Assembly: GCA_007693595.1 (NCBI GenBank)
Contig: REDI01000013.1
Coordinates: 1-32,291 of the forward strand
Origin: Deltaproteobacteria bacterium
GTDB taxonomy: Bacteria > Myxococcota_A > UBA796 > GCA-2862545
Reading direction: 5' to 3'
Length of the DNA: 32,291 bases
Each line of letters begins with the position of its first letter. Position 1 is the stretch's first letter. This document shows positions 1 through 8,505 of this stretch, piece after piece. The position numbers and the translations under genes were made by a program. Below the pieces are notes generated by a model. It ran no database searches, was not told where the DNA came from, and saw only the letters and a program-made list of their open reading frames with translations.

Positions 1-2
1 CC

Positions 3-563
<561 letters not shown>

Positions 564-946
564 CGGTGCTGGCGGGAGCGTCCGGGTCTGCGCCGCCGGA
601 GTCATGGTCGGGATCAGGCCCTGGGGGATCGCACGCCACGCACGGGGCGCAGAAGACCCCTCGCTCCGGTGTGCAGGCGCACGGGCAGAAGGGGCATGGC
701 CCCTGGTGACGGGCCCGTCGGGCCGCCTCGGCCTCGGCGAAGCCCTCGCAGTCGGGGAAGGGGCCCTTCTTTGGGGTGGGCCTGGGCTCGACCGTCTCTG
801 GGGTCGTGTCGACGCTGCGTTCGGGCGGCGCGCGTCCGGTCGAGCAGGCCAAGAGGCAGAGTGAGAGCAGGACGATCCTCATGATCGCAGTATACAGGCG
901 CGCGCGGCCTGCGGCGCGATAGCCTCCCCCCTCGGAGGCCGCCGCC

Positions 947-1765
947 ATGACCCACCCCGTGCTCCCCCTCCCCGACGCGCCCCTCGACGAGGTCTGCGAG
1001 CGGCTCCCGGCCGACCACGCGCTCCGTGCGCCCGACCGGCTCCAGGCCCGGCTCAGCCCTCCGGAGGGGGCGGGGTGGATCGCCCTGGGTCCTGGGCGGA
1101 GCGTGGCCCTGGTCGCGCCGATCCGGCTGACGAATGGCGGAGAGGTCCTCTCTGCCCTCGAGGTGGTCGCGGTAGAAGGCCAGCCGTCGGAGCGGGTGCA
1201 GCTCGCCGACGCCTTACGACAGAGGCTCACGTTCCCCCTCGTGGCCGTCGGCTCTGCGCCTCCGTTGCCCGGCTTGGCACGGCGCGCCGCCCTGCGGCAC
1301 TGGGTCACGGGCCCCGATCCCTTTGTTCCCCTCCAGCCTACCCTCGCGGCGTGGACCGAGGCGCACGCCGGCCTCGCGCGGGAGCGAGAGGGTCGGTGGG
1401 GTGTTCAGCGGAGCCTCGCGCGACTCCGATGGCGCTACGAGGGGGCTGACGTCACCGCCATGCACGTCCTACAGGGTGAGCGACCCGTCGGCTGGATGAC
1501 CCTTCGAGCGCTGCCCGCTCCTCGTCGACTGCGGGTGGTCGAGCTGCACGCCCTACACCGCACCGCGCACTACGCGCTCCTCAAGGCCGCGCGCCGCCTC
1601 TCGTGGGATCTCGGGGCCTTGCCCGTGAGCCTGCCCGGCGCGGTGATGTCGCGACGCTACGCCTTCACTGCGGGCTACCTGCCCTCGGGGCGACGCGTGG
1701 CGGTCTTTGGCTCCGCCACCTTGCCTCATGGGGACTACCGGGCTTTTGCGAGCGACGTCGGGTAG
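947..1765 (+). CDS. Hypothetical protein, possible GNAT-like fold
   Basis: This is a 272-residue cytoplasmic protein with no signal peptide. The ATG is preceded by a good GGAGG about ten bases upstream. From about residue 150 the order of elements resembles acyl-CoA N-acyltransferase-like (GNAT) proteins: an LRWRYE segment, a strand with a QGERPVGWMTLR turn, then helices and a final RYAFTAGYLPSGRR strand. No clear acetyl-CoA P-loop (Q/RxxGxG) is visible, so this is a weak fold-level guess. The next gene starts 50 bases downstream on the same strand, so the two may be co-transcribed. It could equally be a lineage-specific protein of unknown function. Confidence 0.55.
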   Translation: MTHPVLPLPDAPLDEVCERLPADHALRAPDRLQARLSPPEGAGWIALGPGRSVALVAPIRLTNGGEVLSALEVVAVEGQPSERVQLADALRQRLTFPLVAVGSAPPLPGLARRAALRHWVTGPDPFVPLQPTLAAWTEAHAGLAREREGRWGVQRSLARLRWRYEGADVTAMHVLQGERPVGWMTLRALPAPRRLRVVELHALHRTAHYALLKAARRLSWDLGALPVSLPGAVMSRRYAFTAGYLPSGRRVAVFGSATLPHGDYRAFASDVG

Positions 1766-1815
1766 GCTCCGCGACGCAGGGCAGCCACGATCCGCGTGCC
1801 ACGATAGGCGATCCC

Positions 1816-3012
1816 ATGGACCATGACTTCGTCGCGACCGTCTCTCGTGGGCTCGAGCCCGTCCTCGCGCAGGAGCTCGCCGAGCTCGGGATCGGCGGGA
1901 TCCGGCAGGAGCGCGCCGCCGTGCGCTTCTCGGGGCCGCTCGCGGTAGGCTACCGCGCATGCGTCGGCTCCAGGCTCGCCAGCCGCGTCCTCCTCGAGAT
2001 CGCCGAGGTCCCCGCCCCCGATGGCGACGCGCTCTACGAGGGCGCCCGCCAGATCCCTTGGCAGGAACACCTGGGCCCCCGCGAGACCCTCGCCATCCGG
2101 TTCGCCGGCAAGAATCGCAAGATCCGCCACCCTCATTACGGCGCCCTCCGGGTCAAGGACGCCATCTGCGATGCCCTGCGCGATCGCGAGGGCGCTCGCC
2201 CCTCCATCGATCGCGATGATCCCGACGTCCAGGTACAGGTACACCTGCGCGGTGGCCGGGCGGGTCTGAGCATCGATCTCTCCGGCTCTCCGCTTCACCT
2301 TCGAGGGCGGGACCGCGACGGTGGGCCCGCGCCCCTCCGCGAGACCCTCGCCGCCGGCCTGCTGCTTCTGTCGGGTTGGCCGTCGCGGGGCCCGCAGGGG
2401 GCGCTGCTCGTCGATCCCATGTGCGGCTCGGGTACGATCGTCGCCGAGGCGGTCGAGATCCTCGATGGCCTCTCCCCTGGACTGCGTCGAGAGCACTGGG
2501 GCTTCTCGTGCTGGCGGGGGCACCACGAGCCCATCTGGCGCGACGTGCTGGCCGAAGCCCGCGATCGCGCCCGACCGGCGGGGCCGATCCAGATCTTCGC
2601 CTCCGACCTCGACCCCGCGCAGGTCGAGCGGACCCGCGACAACCTCGAACGCGCCGGCCTCGCCGGTCGGGTCCAGATCCGCCAGGCGGCGCTCACCGAG
2701 GCCGAGCCTCCCGGCTCAGGTCGCGACGAGCTCCCGCACGGCCTGGTCGTCACCAACCCCCCTTACGGCGTGCGACTGGGCGAAGAAGACGAAGTCCTCG
2801 CCCTCTGGCGCACGCTGGGGAACGTGCTTCGCCGGCGCTTTCTGGGCTGGGAAGGCTGGATCCTTGCGGGGGACCCCGAGCTGGCCAAGGGCCTGGGGCT
2901 GCGACCTCGTGCGAGGCACGTGATCTTCAACGGCCCCCTCGAAGGGCGCGTGCTCGAGGTGCCCATCTCGCCCCGTCCGGTCCAGCGGGACGTCGAGCCG
3001 GGCGACGACTAG
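1816..3012 (+). CDS. rlmL: THUMP-domain RNA N2-guanine methyltransferase (RlmL/YcbY N-terminal type)
   Basis: This 398-residue protein matches the COG0116 family, which uses SAM to methylate guanine N2 in 23S rRNA. Residues 1-60 form the ferredoxin-like N-terminal part (FVATVSRGLEPVLAQEL), residues about 60-160 the THUMP RNA-binding domain, and residues about 170-390 a Rossmann methyltransferase. The SAM motif DPMCGSGT is at 200-207, an acidic FASDLDP at 261-267 and the catalytic NPPY at 314-317. It lacks the second RlmK-like methyltransferase of E. coli RlmL, as in the shorter forms common outside gammaproteobacteria. The ATG at 1816 is chosen because similarity begins there; the open frame extends further upstream without family features. 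The stop shares a CTAG with the convergent neighbour. Confidence 0.85.
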   Translation: MDHDFVATVSRGLEPVLAQELAELGIGGIRQERAAVRFSGPLAVGYRACVGSRLASRVLLEIAEVPAPDGDALYEGARQIPWQEHLGPRETLAIRFAGKNRKIRHPHYGALRVKDAICDALRDREGARPSIDRDDPDVQVQVHLRGGRAGLSIDLSGSPLHLRGRDRDGGPAPLRETLAAGLLLLSGWPSRGPQGALLVDPMCGSGTIVAEAVEILDGLSPGLRREHWGFSCWRGHHEPIWRDVLAEARDRARPAGPIQIFASDLDPAQVERTRDNLERAGLAGRVQIRQAALTEAEPPGSGRDELPHGLVVTNPPYGVRLGEEDEVLALWRTLGNVLRRRFLGWEGWILAGDPELAKGLGLRPRARHVIFNGPLEGRVLEVPISPRPVQRDVEPGDD

Positions 3013-4319
3013 CGCCGCGCGCGGATCTCGCGGCCATCGTCGGATCGGAGGATCAGCTCGTCTTCGTCGAGGTGGTAGCGGCTGATCTTGGGCAGGAGTA
3101 GGAGGAGGGCGTTCTCTTGCTCGGTGCGCACGCCTTCACAGGCCATCTTGGTAGACATGGCGGGCTGAAACGAGATCCCCTCGCCGGGCGCCGAGACCTT
3201 GGTGCTGAAGCGGTTGCAGCCGCCGTGGCCCGTGACCTCGCCGTCTGCGGTGATCCGCAGGGTCGGGGGCTGCTGCTCTGAGATCTTGGACCCGCTGATC
3301 GCGGTGAGGATCCACGGCCCTTCCAGGAGCTCGATGGGCAGGCCTCCGCAGCCGCTCAGCTCGACGCGGCCGACGGTGAGGGTGGCGGTGGCCGGGTAAG
3401 GGGTGCCGCTCATGTCGTCGGTGCAGGGGGTGCTCCCCAGGCGGAGCGTGATCCCCGCGTCGGTGGAGGTCCAGGTGCGCTCCTGATCGGTCACGACCGA
3501 CTTGCTTACGGTGAAGCGCATCGGCGGTTGGCCCATGCGGTCGAGCACGCCGTCGGAGCCGGTGATGCGGACGCTCCAGGAGGGCTCGTTGCCCTGGGCG
3601 ACCACGGGGCGATCCTTGACGGGCGGGCGTCCGACGATCACGAACTGCCGCTCCAGGTCGAGGGGGTAGCGCTCAGCGTGAAAACCGCCCCCTTGCAGAT
3701 CGGAGATCACCGTGCCGGGCTCGAGGCGGTGCTCGGGAGGCGGACCCATGGGGCTATCTTTGCGGAGGTCGACCACCCAGAGCGAGCCGCCGGGCTTGAG
3801 CGCTTCGAGCAGCAGGGCGGCGTAGGCGTCGCGGTCCGAGAAGTGGTGCCAGGTGTTGACGGTGAGGATCCGATCGACGGAGCCAGGCTCGAGGGCGGGG
3901 TGATCGGGCTGGGAGAGCACGATCTGCACATTGTCGAGCCCTTGGTCGACCGCGATCCGCTCGACGTAGCGAAGCATGTTCGGCTCGATGTCGGCGGCGA
4001 GCACCTCGCCCTCGTCCCCAACGGCCCGTGAGAGGTGCGGGACGAAGTAGCCGGTGCCTGTGCCCAGATCGGCCACGGTCATGCCGGGCTCCAGCTCCAT
4101 GGCCTCGAGCAGGGCTCGGGGCTTTTGCCAGGCGTCGCGAGCCGGGTCATTCCAGTGCTTGGCGAACTTCTCGGGCTCGTCGAACCTGTGGTCCTTGTGG
4201 TTGTGACGGTGGCCTGGATCCTCGTCGCCGGGTGGATCTTCGGGCTCGGTGGGACCCCCGAGCTGCCGGGGCGTGCCGCAGGCAGCGAGCAGCAAGGTGA
4301 GGGTAGCGAAGCGGGTCAT
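3009..4319 (-). CDS. Lipoprotein fusing a SAM-dependent methyltransferase with an HslJ/META domain
   Basis: This 436-residue protein begins with a lipoprotein signal and lipobox LLAAC (Cys14). A His-rich linker (GHRHNHKDHRF, about 36-46) follows. Residues about 50-230 are a class I methyltransferase, with VADLGTGTG at 82-90 and AADIEPNML near 108-116. A segment containing GNEPSWSVRI (243-252) is characteristic of COG3650-type lipoproteins. Residues about 330-436 are a META/HslJ domain with its hallmarks GGCNRF (366-371) and STKMAC (389-394). A methyltransferase exported to the membrane is odd because SAM is normally cytosolic. Methyltransferases with the N-terminal architecture alone are known in proteobacteria; fusion to META is what stands out. 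The substrate is unknown. Confidence 0.75.
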   Translation of the reverse strand: MTRFATLTLLLAACGTPRQLGGPTEPEDPPGDEDPGHRHNHKDHRFDEPEKFAKHWNDPARDAWQKPRALLEAMELEPGMTVADLGTGTGYFVPHLSRAVGDEGEVLAADIEPNMLRYVERIAVDQGLDNVQIVLSQPDHPALEPGSVDRILTVNTWHHFSDRDAYAALLLEALKPGGSLWVVDLRKDSPMGPPPEHRLEPGTVISDLQGGGFHAERYPLDLERQFVIVGRPPVKDRPVVAQGNEPSWSVRITGSDGVLDRMGQPPMRFTVSKSVVTDQERTWTSTDAGITLRLGSTPCTDDMSGTPYPATATLTVGRVELSGCGGLPIELLEGPWILTAISGSKISEQQPPTLRITADGEVTGHGGCNRFSTKVSAPGEGISFQPAMSTKMACEGVRTEQENALLLLLPKISRYHLDEDELILRSDDGREIRARR

Positions 4320-4521
4320 GCGGGCTCCTGGTCTCGCCCCTTCCATACGCACCCAGGCCAAGCCCGGCCACCGCGCCGCTGCGGGCTGCCGCGGAAACCG
4401 TCTCGCGACGCGCGGGGCGAAGAGGGCGCCTGGTTTGAAGGGGGATGCACGCCCGGCGAAAGAGGGGCTGGGTCGTGCCGCCTGCGACGTCGCGTCAAAG
4501 TGGGCGCTCTCAGGGGCGGCG

Positions 4522-5097
4522 TCAGGGTTGGAGGGCCCAGGCGATCGCGCGGTCCAAGGTCCCATCCAGGAGCGTCGACGCGAGCCGGTGGCCGTCGTCG
4601 ATCTCCCAGAGTTCGGCGTCGGGGCTGGTGGCCGCGAGGGCGCGGGCATCGGCGAGGGGGACGACGTCGTCGTGGCGGCCGTGGATCAGTAGGCAGCGCA
4701 CTCCCGCGGGCAGCGTGCGGTGGGGGGTGAGCTTCAGCCCGGCGCCGGCCATGAAGATCGAGGGGCCGGTCCAGCCGCCCTCGTGGAGCAGCCGGAGCAG
4801 CACTGCGCCTCCGAAGCTGGAGCCGATCACCAGCCGGGTCTGCGGGCCGATCGCCTCGCGGGCTCGCGCCAGGGGTCGCTGGAAGGCTGCGTCGTAGCCG
4901 GGGTAGGGATGCTCCCACCGCTCGGGATCGGGCAGAGCGTCGCGGGCCTCGATCGCCTTGCGGGTGTCGAGGGCGGGCAGCGAAGCACGGTAGCGCTCGC
5001 TCAGGTAGGAAGCCTTGCCGCCGTTGGGCACGCCGCGATCATCGGTGCGGCTCTCGAGGCCGTGGAGGAAGACGAGGCTACGTTCGGGCAGGTTCAT
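4522..5097 (-). CDS. Small alpha/beta-hydrolase (YqiA/UPF0227-like)
   Basis: This 191-residue cytoplasmic protein has a short alpha/beta-hydrolase fold. The oxyanion-side motif FLHGLES is at 10-16, the nucleophile elbow GSSFGG at 92-97 (Ser94), the acid in HGRHDDVVP near Asp143/144, and the catalytic His in DDGHR at His170. Size and motifs fit small esterases/thioesterases, but the substrate cannot be predicted. It starts 25 bases after the stop of the G3E GTPase gene and is probably the last gene of the five-gene operon starting at 8412. About 200 bases without a gene follow before the next minus-strand gene. Confidence 0.75.
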   Translation of the reverse strand: MNLPERSLVFLHGLESRTDDRGVPNGGKASYLSERYRASLPALDTRKAIEARDALPDPERWEHPYPGYDAAFQRPLARAREAIGPQTRLVIGSSFGGAVLLRLLHEGGWTGPSIFMAGAGLKLTPHRTLPAGVRCLLIHGRHDDVVPLADARALAATSPDAELWEIDDGHRLASTLLDGTLDRAIAWALQP

Positions 5098-5122
5098 GGG
5101 CGCTCCGGGTAAGGAGCGAGGA

Positions 5123-6094
5123 CTAACCCGCGCGGGCCGATCGACGGACCGGGGCCGGGTCGCACGCCTCCAGCAGCAGATCGGTCCACCGATCCATCAG
5201 GTCCCGGCCGGCCTCGCGGGCGATCAGCACCAGGGTGGAGCCGGCCCAGCCCTCGGGGGGAGGGTCGAGGGCGCGGGCGGGGAATACCGCCTGCTGCACC
5301 GACTGGATCAGCAGGTGGTCACCACTCCTTTGGTCCCTGACGATGCCCTTGACCCGCAGGAGGGTCTCGCCGTCGAGCTGCACGATGAGGCGCAGCGCGA
5401 GGAGTAGGGTCTCGGGGTTGACGGTCTCGGGAAGGGTCAGGGTTCGGGTCAGGGTCGAGGCGGGACCGTGGTGCAGCCACCGCTCGGCCTGGGCGCGGGC
5501 CTGGATGCCCTCGGCGGGGCGGGTGCGAAGGAGCCAGGCGGGATCGACCTGCCCGTGCACGGCCTCGATGACCTCGGAGGCAGGGGCGACCGCGCTCAGG
5601 CGATCGCGTAGCGCCGGCACCCTCCCCGGAGCGAGATCGACCTTGGACAGCACGATCCGGTCGGCGACCTCGACCTGGGCCTCGGCCTCGGGCTCGTCGA
5701 GCAGGGCCTCCCCGCGCTCGGCGTCGACCACCGCGATCACCCCGGCCACGTGGACCTGGTGCTTGAGCCGGGGATGATCGCCCAGACCTTTGAGGATCGG
5801 CGCCGGATCGGCGAGGCCGGTCGTCTCGACGAGGATCCGGTCGGGTTCCATCCTCATTGCCCGCTCGATCGCCACGAAGAGCTCCCCGTGGATCGTGCAA
5901 CACACGCACCCCGAGGCCAGCACCGCGACCCCGTCTTCGACCTCTTGAAGGAGGTGGTGGTCGATCGAGAGCTCCCCGATCTCATTGACCAACACCGCGA
6001 TGCGCTCGCCGGTTCCCTCGGCCAGCAGCCGCGCGAGCACGGTGCTCTTTCCGGCGCCGAGAAAGCCGGTGAGGAGGTGGAGGGGCAGGCTCAT
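5123..6094 (-). CDS. COG0523/G3E-family metal-chaperone GTPase (CobW/YjiA/ZNG-like)
   Basis: This 323-residue GTPase has the Walker A GFLGAGKST at 10-18, the hallmark CxCC metal-binding motif (Cys63, 65, 66), the Walker B-type segment ETTGLADP (91-98) and a SKVD guanine-specificity motif at 151-154, where NKxD is more usual. A CobW C-terminal domain occupies about 215-320. COG0523 proteins use GTP hydrolysis to deliver Zn, Co or Ni to client enzymes. It overlaps the preceding amidohydrolase gene by an ATGA (6091-6094), implying translational coupling and making that metalloenzyme the obvious client candidate. There is no His-rich metal-storage stretch. The metal is undetermined. Confidence 0.88.
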   Translation of the reverse strand: MSLPLHLLTGFLGAGKSTVLARLLAEGTGERIAVLVNEIGELSIDHHLLQEVEDGVAVLASGCVCCTIHGELFVAIERAMRMEPDRILVETTGLADPAPILKGLGDHPRLKHQVHVAGVIAVVDAERGEALLDEPEAEAQVEVADRIVLSKVDLAPGRVPALRDRLSAVAPASEVIEAVHGQVDPAWLLRTRPAEGIQARAQAERWLHHGPASTLTRTLTLPETVNPETLLLALRLIVQLDGETLLRVKGIVRDQRSGDHLLIQSVQQAVFPARALDPPPEGWAGSTLVLIAREAGRDLMDRWTDLLLEACDPAPVRRSARAG

Positions 6095-6945
6095 GGGGTC
6101 TCGCGGGCTGCGCGGCGGGCCAGGAGGGGGGCGGTGTCGATCTTGAACAGGGCTGCCGCGGTCTGCCAGGCGATGTGCTCCAGGTCTTCGGGGGCGAACT
6201 CGAGCTCCTCCAGAAAACGGAGGTAGGGGCCCATCTCGACCAGGGGCCAGTCGCTCCCGTACATCAGCTGCTTGCCGGGATCGCCCATGTAGATGATCAT
6301 CTCCTTGAGCCGCATCGCGACGTATCGCTCGAACTCATAGGTGAACTTTCCGAGGGTCAACCCGGAGATATCTGCAAAGACGTTGTCGTTCTTGTACAGG
6401 ACCTCGGCGGCGTCCTGGAACCACGGGTTGCCCAGGTGACACATCACGATCTTGACGTCGGGGTGGTCGACGGCCACGTCATCGACGAGCAGGGGGTGGG
6501 CCATGCGCACCTTGGCGGTGCGGCTGTAGGTGTCGCCGGTGTGGATCATGACCGGCACGTCGTGCTTGGCGGCGATGCGGAACACCGCTTCGAGCGAGGG
6601 GTCGTTGATCGGGTACAGGTCGTAGCCTGGGTAGAGCTTGATCCCCTTGACGATGCCGTCCTGGATGCGCTCCTCGAGGGTGAACAGATCGGTCCGCTCC
6701 TCGCCGCGCCATCGCAGGCCCTCCACGATGGTGGCACGGGGGTCGCCAGCCAGAAGATCGAGGACCTCCTCGGCGCTGGGGCGGTCCTGGTTGACCTTGT
6801 ACGAGGTGATGACCACGGCGTGATCGACCCCGAGGGCGTCCATCTCCGAGAACAGGATCTGCACGTTCTCCGCGGTCGGTCGCCGCTCGGACTCGTGGTA
6901 GTTGTTGAGGTGGACGTGGGTGTCGATCAGCAGCTTTGGGGTCAA
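6091..6945 (-). CDS. Amidohydrolase-superfamily metal-dependent hydrolase (COG2159, amidohydro_2)
   Basis: This 284-residue TIM-barrel hydrolase carries HxH (His10, His12) on strand 1, KGIKLYPGY (Lys103 region), MIHTGD (His135), CHLGNPW (His170) and YGSDWP (Asp232), the usual ligand and catalytic positions of amidohydro_2 proteins. The reaction is hydrolysis or decarboxylation of an unknown substrate in the cytosol. The start is a TTG at 6943-6945 with a GGAG about eight bases upstream. A homologous broken copy at 15645 begins with ATG at the same alignment position, which independently supports this start. It lies 37 bases after the HTTM gene and overlaps the G3E GTPase gene by 4 bases. Confidence 0.85.
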   Translation of the reverse strand: MTPKLLIDTHVHLNNYHESERRPTAENVQILFSEMDALGVDHAVVITSYKVNQDRPSAEEVLDLLAGDPRATIVEGLRWRGEERTDLFTLEERIQDGIVKGIKLYPGYDLYPINDPSLEAVFRIAAKHDVPVMIHTGDTYSRTAKVRMAHPLLVDDVAVDHPDVKIVMCHLGNPWFQDAAEVLYKNDNVFADISGLTLGKFTYEFERYVAMRLKEMIIYMGDPGKQLMYGSDWPLVEMGPYLRFLEELEFAPEDLEHIAWQTAAALFKIDTAPLLARRAARETP

Positions 6946-6982
6946 GCCGAAAACTCCGCGGTTGGTGAGGCAAGGTATTCCC

Positions 6983-7849
6983 CTAACCGGGCAGTCGCCG
7001 CAATAGAGCCGAGAGCCACGAGACCGGTGCGAACCCGCCGATCAGAAGCGCGATCATCAGCAGGCTGAACCAGACCAGCGGACCAAACAGCAGCCCGATC
7101 AGCAGGTGGAGCAGCAGGCCGAAGACCAGCGCCGGGATCCGGGTCGCGGCGAAGGCGAACAGGGCGATAGCGAAGGTCTCGAAGATTAGGGTGGACCAAA
7201 GCATCGCCGTCCACATGGCGGGGAAGGAAACGTTCGCGATCCAGTAGGAAACGGTGGTCTGGTAGCTGTCGTGGAGGTGGGTCCAGAGCAGATCGTCGCG
7301 GGTGAGCCACTCACCGCGGGCCTTGCACAGGCCGCTGCTCGTATACAAGACCAGCACCAAGGCTTGAAGGGCGCGCAGCTCGCCGGGTGCGCCGTGGGTG
7401 GGGCGCTCGCTCGGCGCGGTCTGCTTGTGGGCTCGCCAGGCGTCGATCCCCCAGCGCGCCCCCGCGACTGACAGCGCGAGACACAGGGCGATGATGCCTC
7501 CGAGCTTGCTCACGGTGAACGCCGCGAGGCGGTCGGCGAGGGCGACGTAGAATAGCGTGCCGGCGAACACGATCCCGGCGGCGCGGGTCTTGAACCCGAG
7601 CGAGAGGCACAGGCCGGAGACCACCATGACCGCCCCGAGCAGCCAGGCGAGCGGATCGGGCAGGGGAGGGAGGTAGAGCGGCTGCCGCCAGTCGGGTCCT
7701 CCGAGATCGGGCACGGAGAAGCCGGTGCGCCCCAGCCAGTGGTCGGCGTACCACAGCCGATGGGACATGAAGCCGAGGATCGCCAGCGGCGCGGTGATGC
7801 GCAGGAAGGCCAGCCGCTCCAGCGGCGCCGGGTCCCACAGCTTGCTCAT
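6983..7849 (-). CDS. HTTM-domain polytopic membrane protein, copy 1
   Basis: This 288-residue protein has about six to eight hydrophobic helices. It contains the elements typical of the HTTM (horizontally transferred transmembrane) family related to vitamin K-dependent gamma-carboxylase: ALADRLAAFTVSKLGG in the middle, then SSGLCKARGEWL (Lys176) and THLHDSYQ. The family is membrane-embedded; the bacterial reaction is generally unknown. The ATG at 7849 gives the same length as the paralogue at 15715-16581, to which it is about 83% identical without gaps (hand count). It overlaps the upstream 188-aa partner gene by 4 bases. The longer frame upstream lies inside that partner gene and is rejected. 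Confidence 0.85.
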   Translation of the reverse strand: MSKLWDPAPLERLAFLRITAPLAILGFMSHRLWYADHWLGRTGFSVPDLGGPDWRQPLYLPPLPDPLAWLLGAVMVVSGLCLSLGFKTRAAGIVFAGTLFYVALADRLAAFTVSKLGGIIALCLALSVAGARWGIDAWRAHKQTAPSERPTHGAPGELRALQALVLVLYTSSGLCKARGEWLTRDDLLWTHLHDSYQTTVSYWIANVSFPAMWTAMLWSTLIFETFAIALFAFAATRIPALVFGLLLHLLIGLLFGPLVWFSLLMIALLIGGFAPVSWLSALLRRLPG

Positions 7850-8412
7850 GGGGCCACCCGGCACTGGCGCTCCCGGCGGCTCGCCGGGGTATAGAACCAA
7901 GCCTTCACCTGATCCTTGGGGATGTCCGCCAGGGGCTTGGCGCGGAAGCGAGGCACGGGCCGCTCGTCGATCGCGGGGAGGGGGTGGCGCACGCTGCTCA
8001 GACGGATCCCGCCGATCTCCTGGCCCGGCACCGCGTCGCGGTTGACCCGCTCTACGAGGTAGGACTCAAGGGCCTCCATGGCTTTGCGCTCGCGCCGATA
8101 AAAGAACCCGGTCCGATGCAAGCGGCTCTCCTTGTTGTCGGCGTGGATCGGGAAGTAGGGCGTAGCGTCTAGCTCGGTGAAGCCCTGGTCCGCGCAGCTC
8201 CACGCCTCGACCCGGTACTCGATCGCCATGCGGGCGGCCTTGGGAAAGAGGCAGGCGACCTGCGTAAAATAGAGGATGGGACCGGGCAGCTGCCGAGGCC
8301 AGGTCGCCCCCACCGAGCCGGCGAGGATCGTGAACAGGTAGGCGCTGAACAGCGCGGCGCCGCCGATACGGGCCCATCGGGGGCTGAGCCCTGTGAGAGG
8401 AGGGGGAGACAT
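7846..8412 (-). CDS. Single-pass membrane partner of HTTM protein, copy 1
   Basis: This 188-residue protein has a short cytoplasmic N-terminus, one membrane helix at about 16-34 and a domain of about 150 residues predicted outside the cytoplasm. I do not recognise the family. Conserved between both copies are three Cys (54, 73, 184), an AIEYRVEAWSC block (63-73), PYFPIHA (85-91), KESRLHR (94-100), FFYRRER (103-109) and IRLSSVRHPLP (136-146). Copy 2 is about 76% identical without gaps. The gene overlaps HTTM by an ATGA in both copies, which argues for a stoichiometric complex. It is the first gene of the five-gene minus-strand operon. Confidence 0.75.
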   Translation of the reverse strand: MSPPPLTGLSPRWARIGGAALFSAYLFTILAGSVGATWPRQLPGPILYFTQVACLFPKAARMAIEYRVEAWSCADQGFTELDATPYFPIHADNKESRLHRTGFFYRRERKAMEALESYLVERVNRDAVPGQEIGGIRLSSVRHPLPAIDERPVPRFRAKPLADIPKDQVKAWFYTPASRRERQCRVAP

Positions 8413-8505
8413 GGGGCGCGGCTAACGTGAGATCGAGGGTCGAACCATCGCAGCGGTTGTGGTACGGCCCGCTTAGCCCAGGCGGACTGCCTGCTGGAGA
8501 CGCCC

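Noticed and set aside
5319-5909. 196-codon Arg/Gly-rich minus frame inside the G3E GTPase gene
   Set aside because: It overlaps a gene with complete GTPase motifs in another frame and has no family features.
6175-7068. 297-codon plus-strand frame opposite the amidohydrolase
   Set aside because: It is antisense to a gene with intact HxH, Lys, His and Asp motifs; Val/Asp/Gly-rich composition is typical of antisense frames here.
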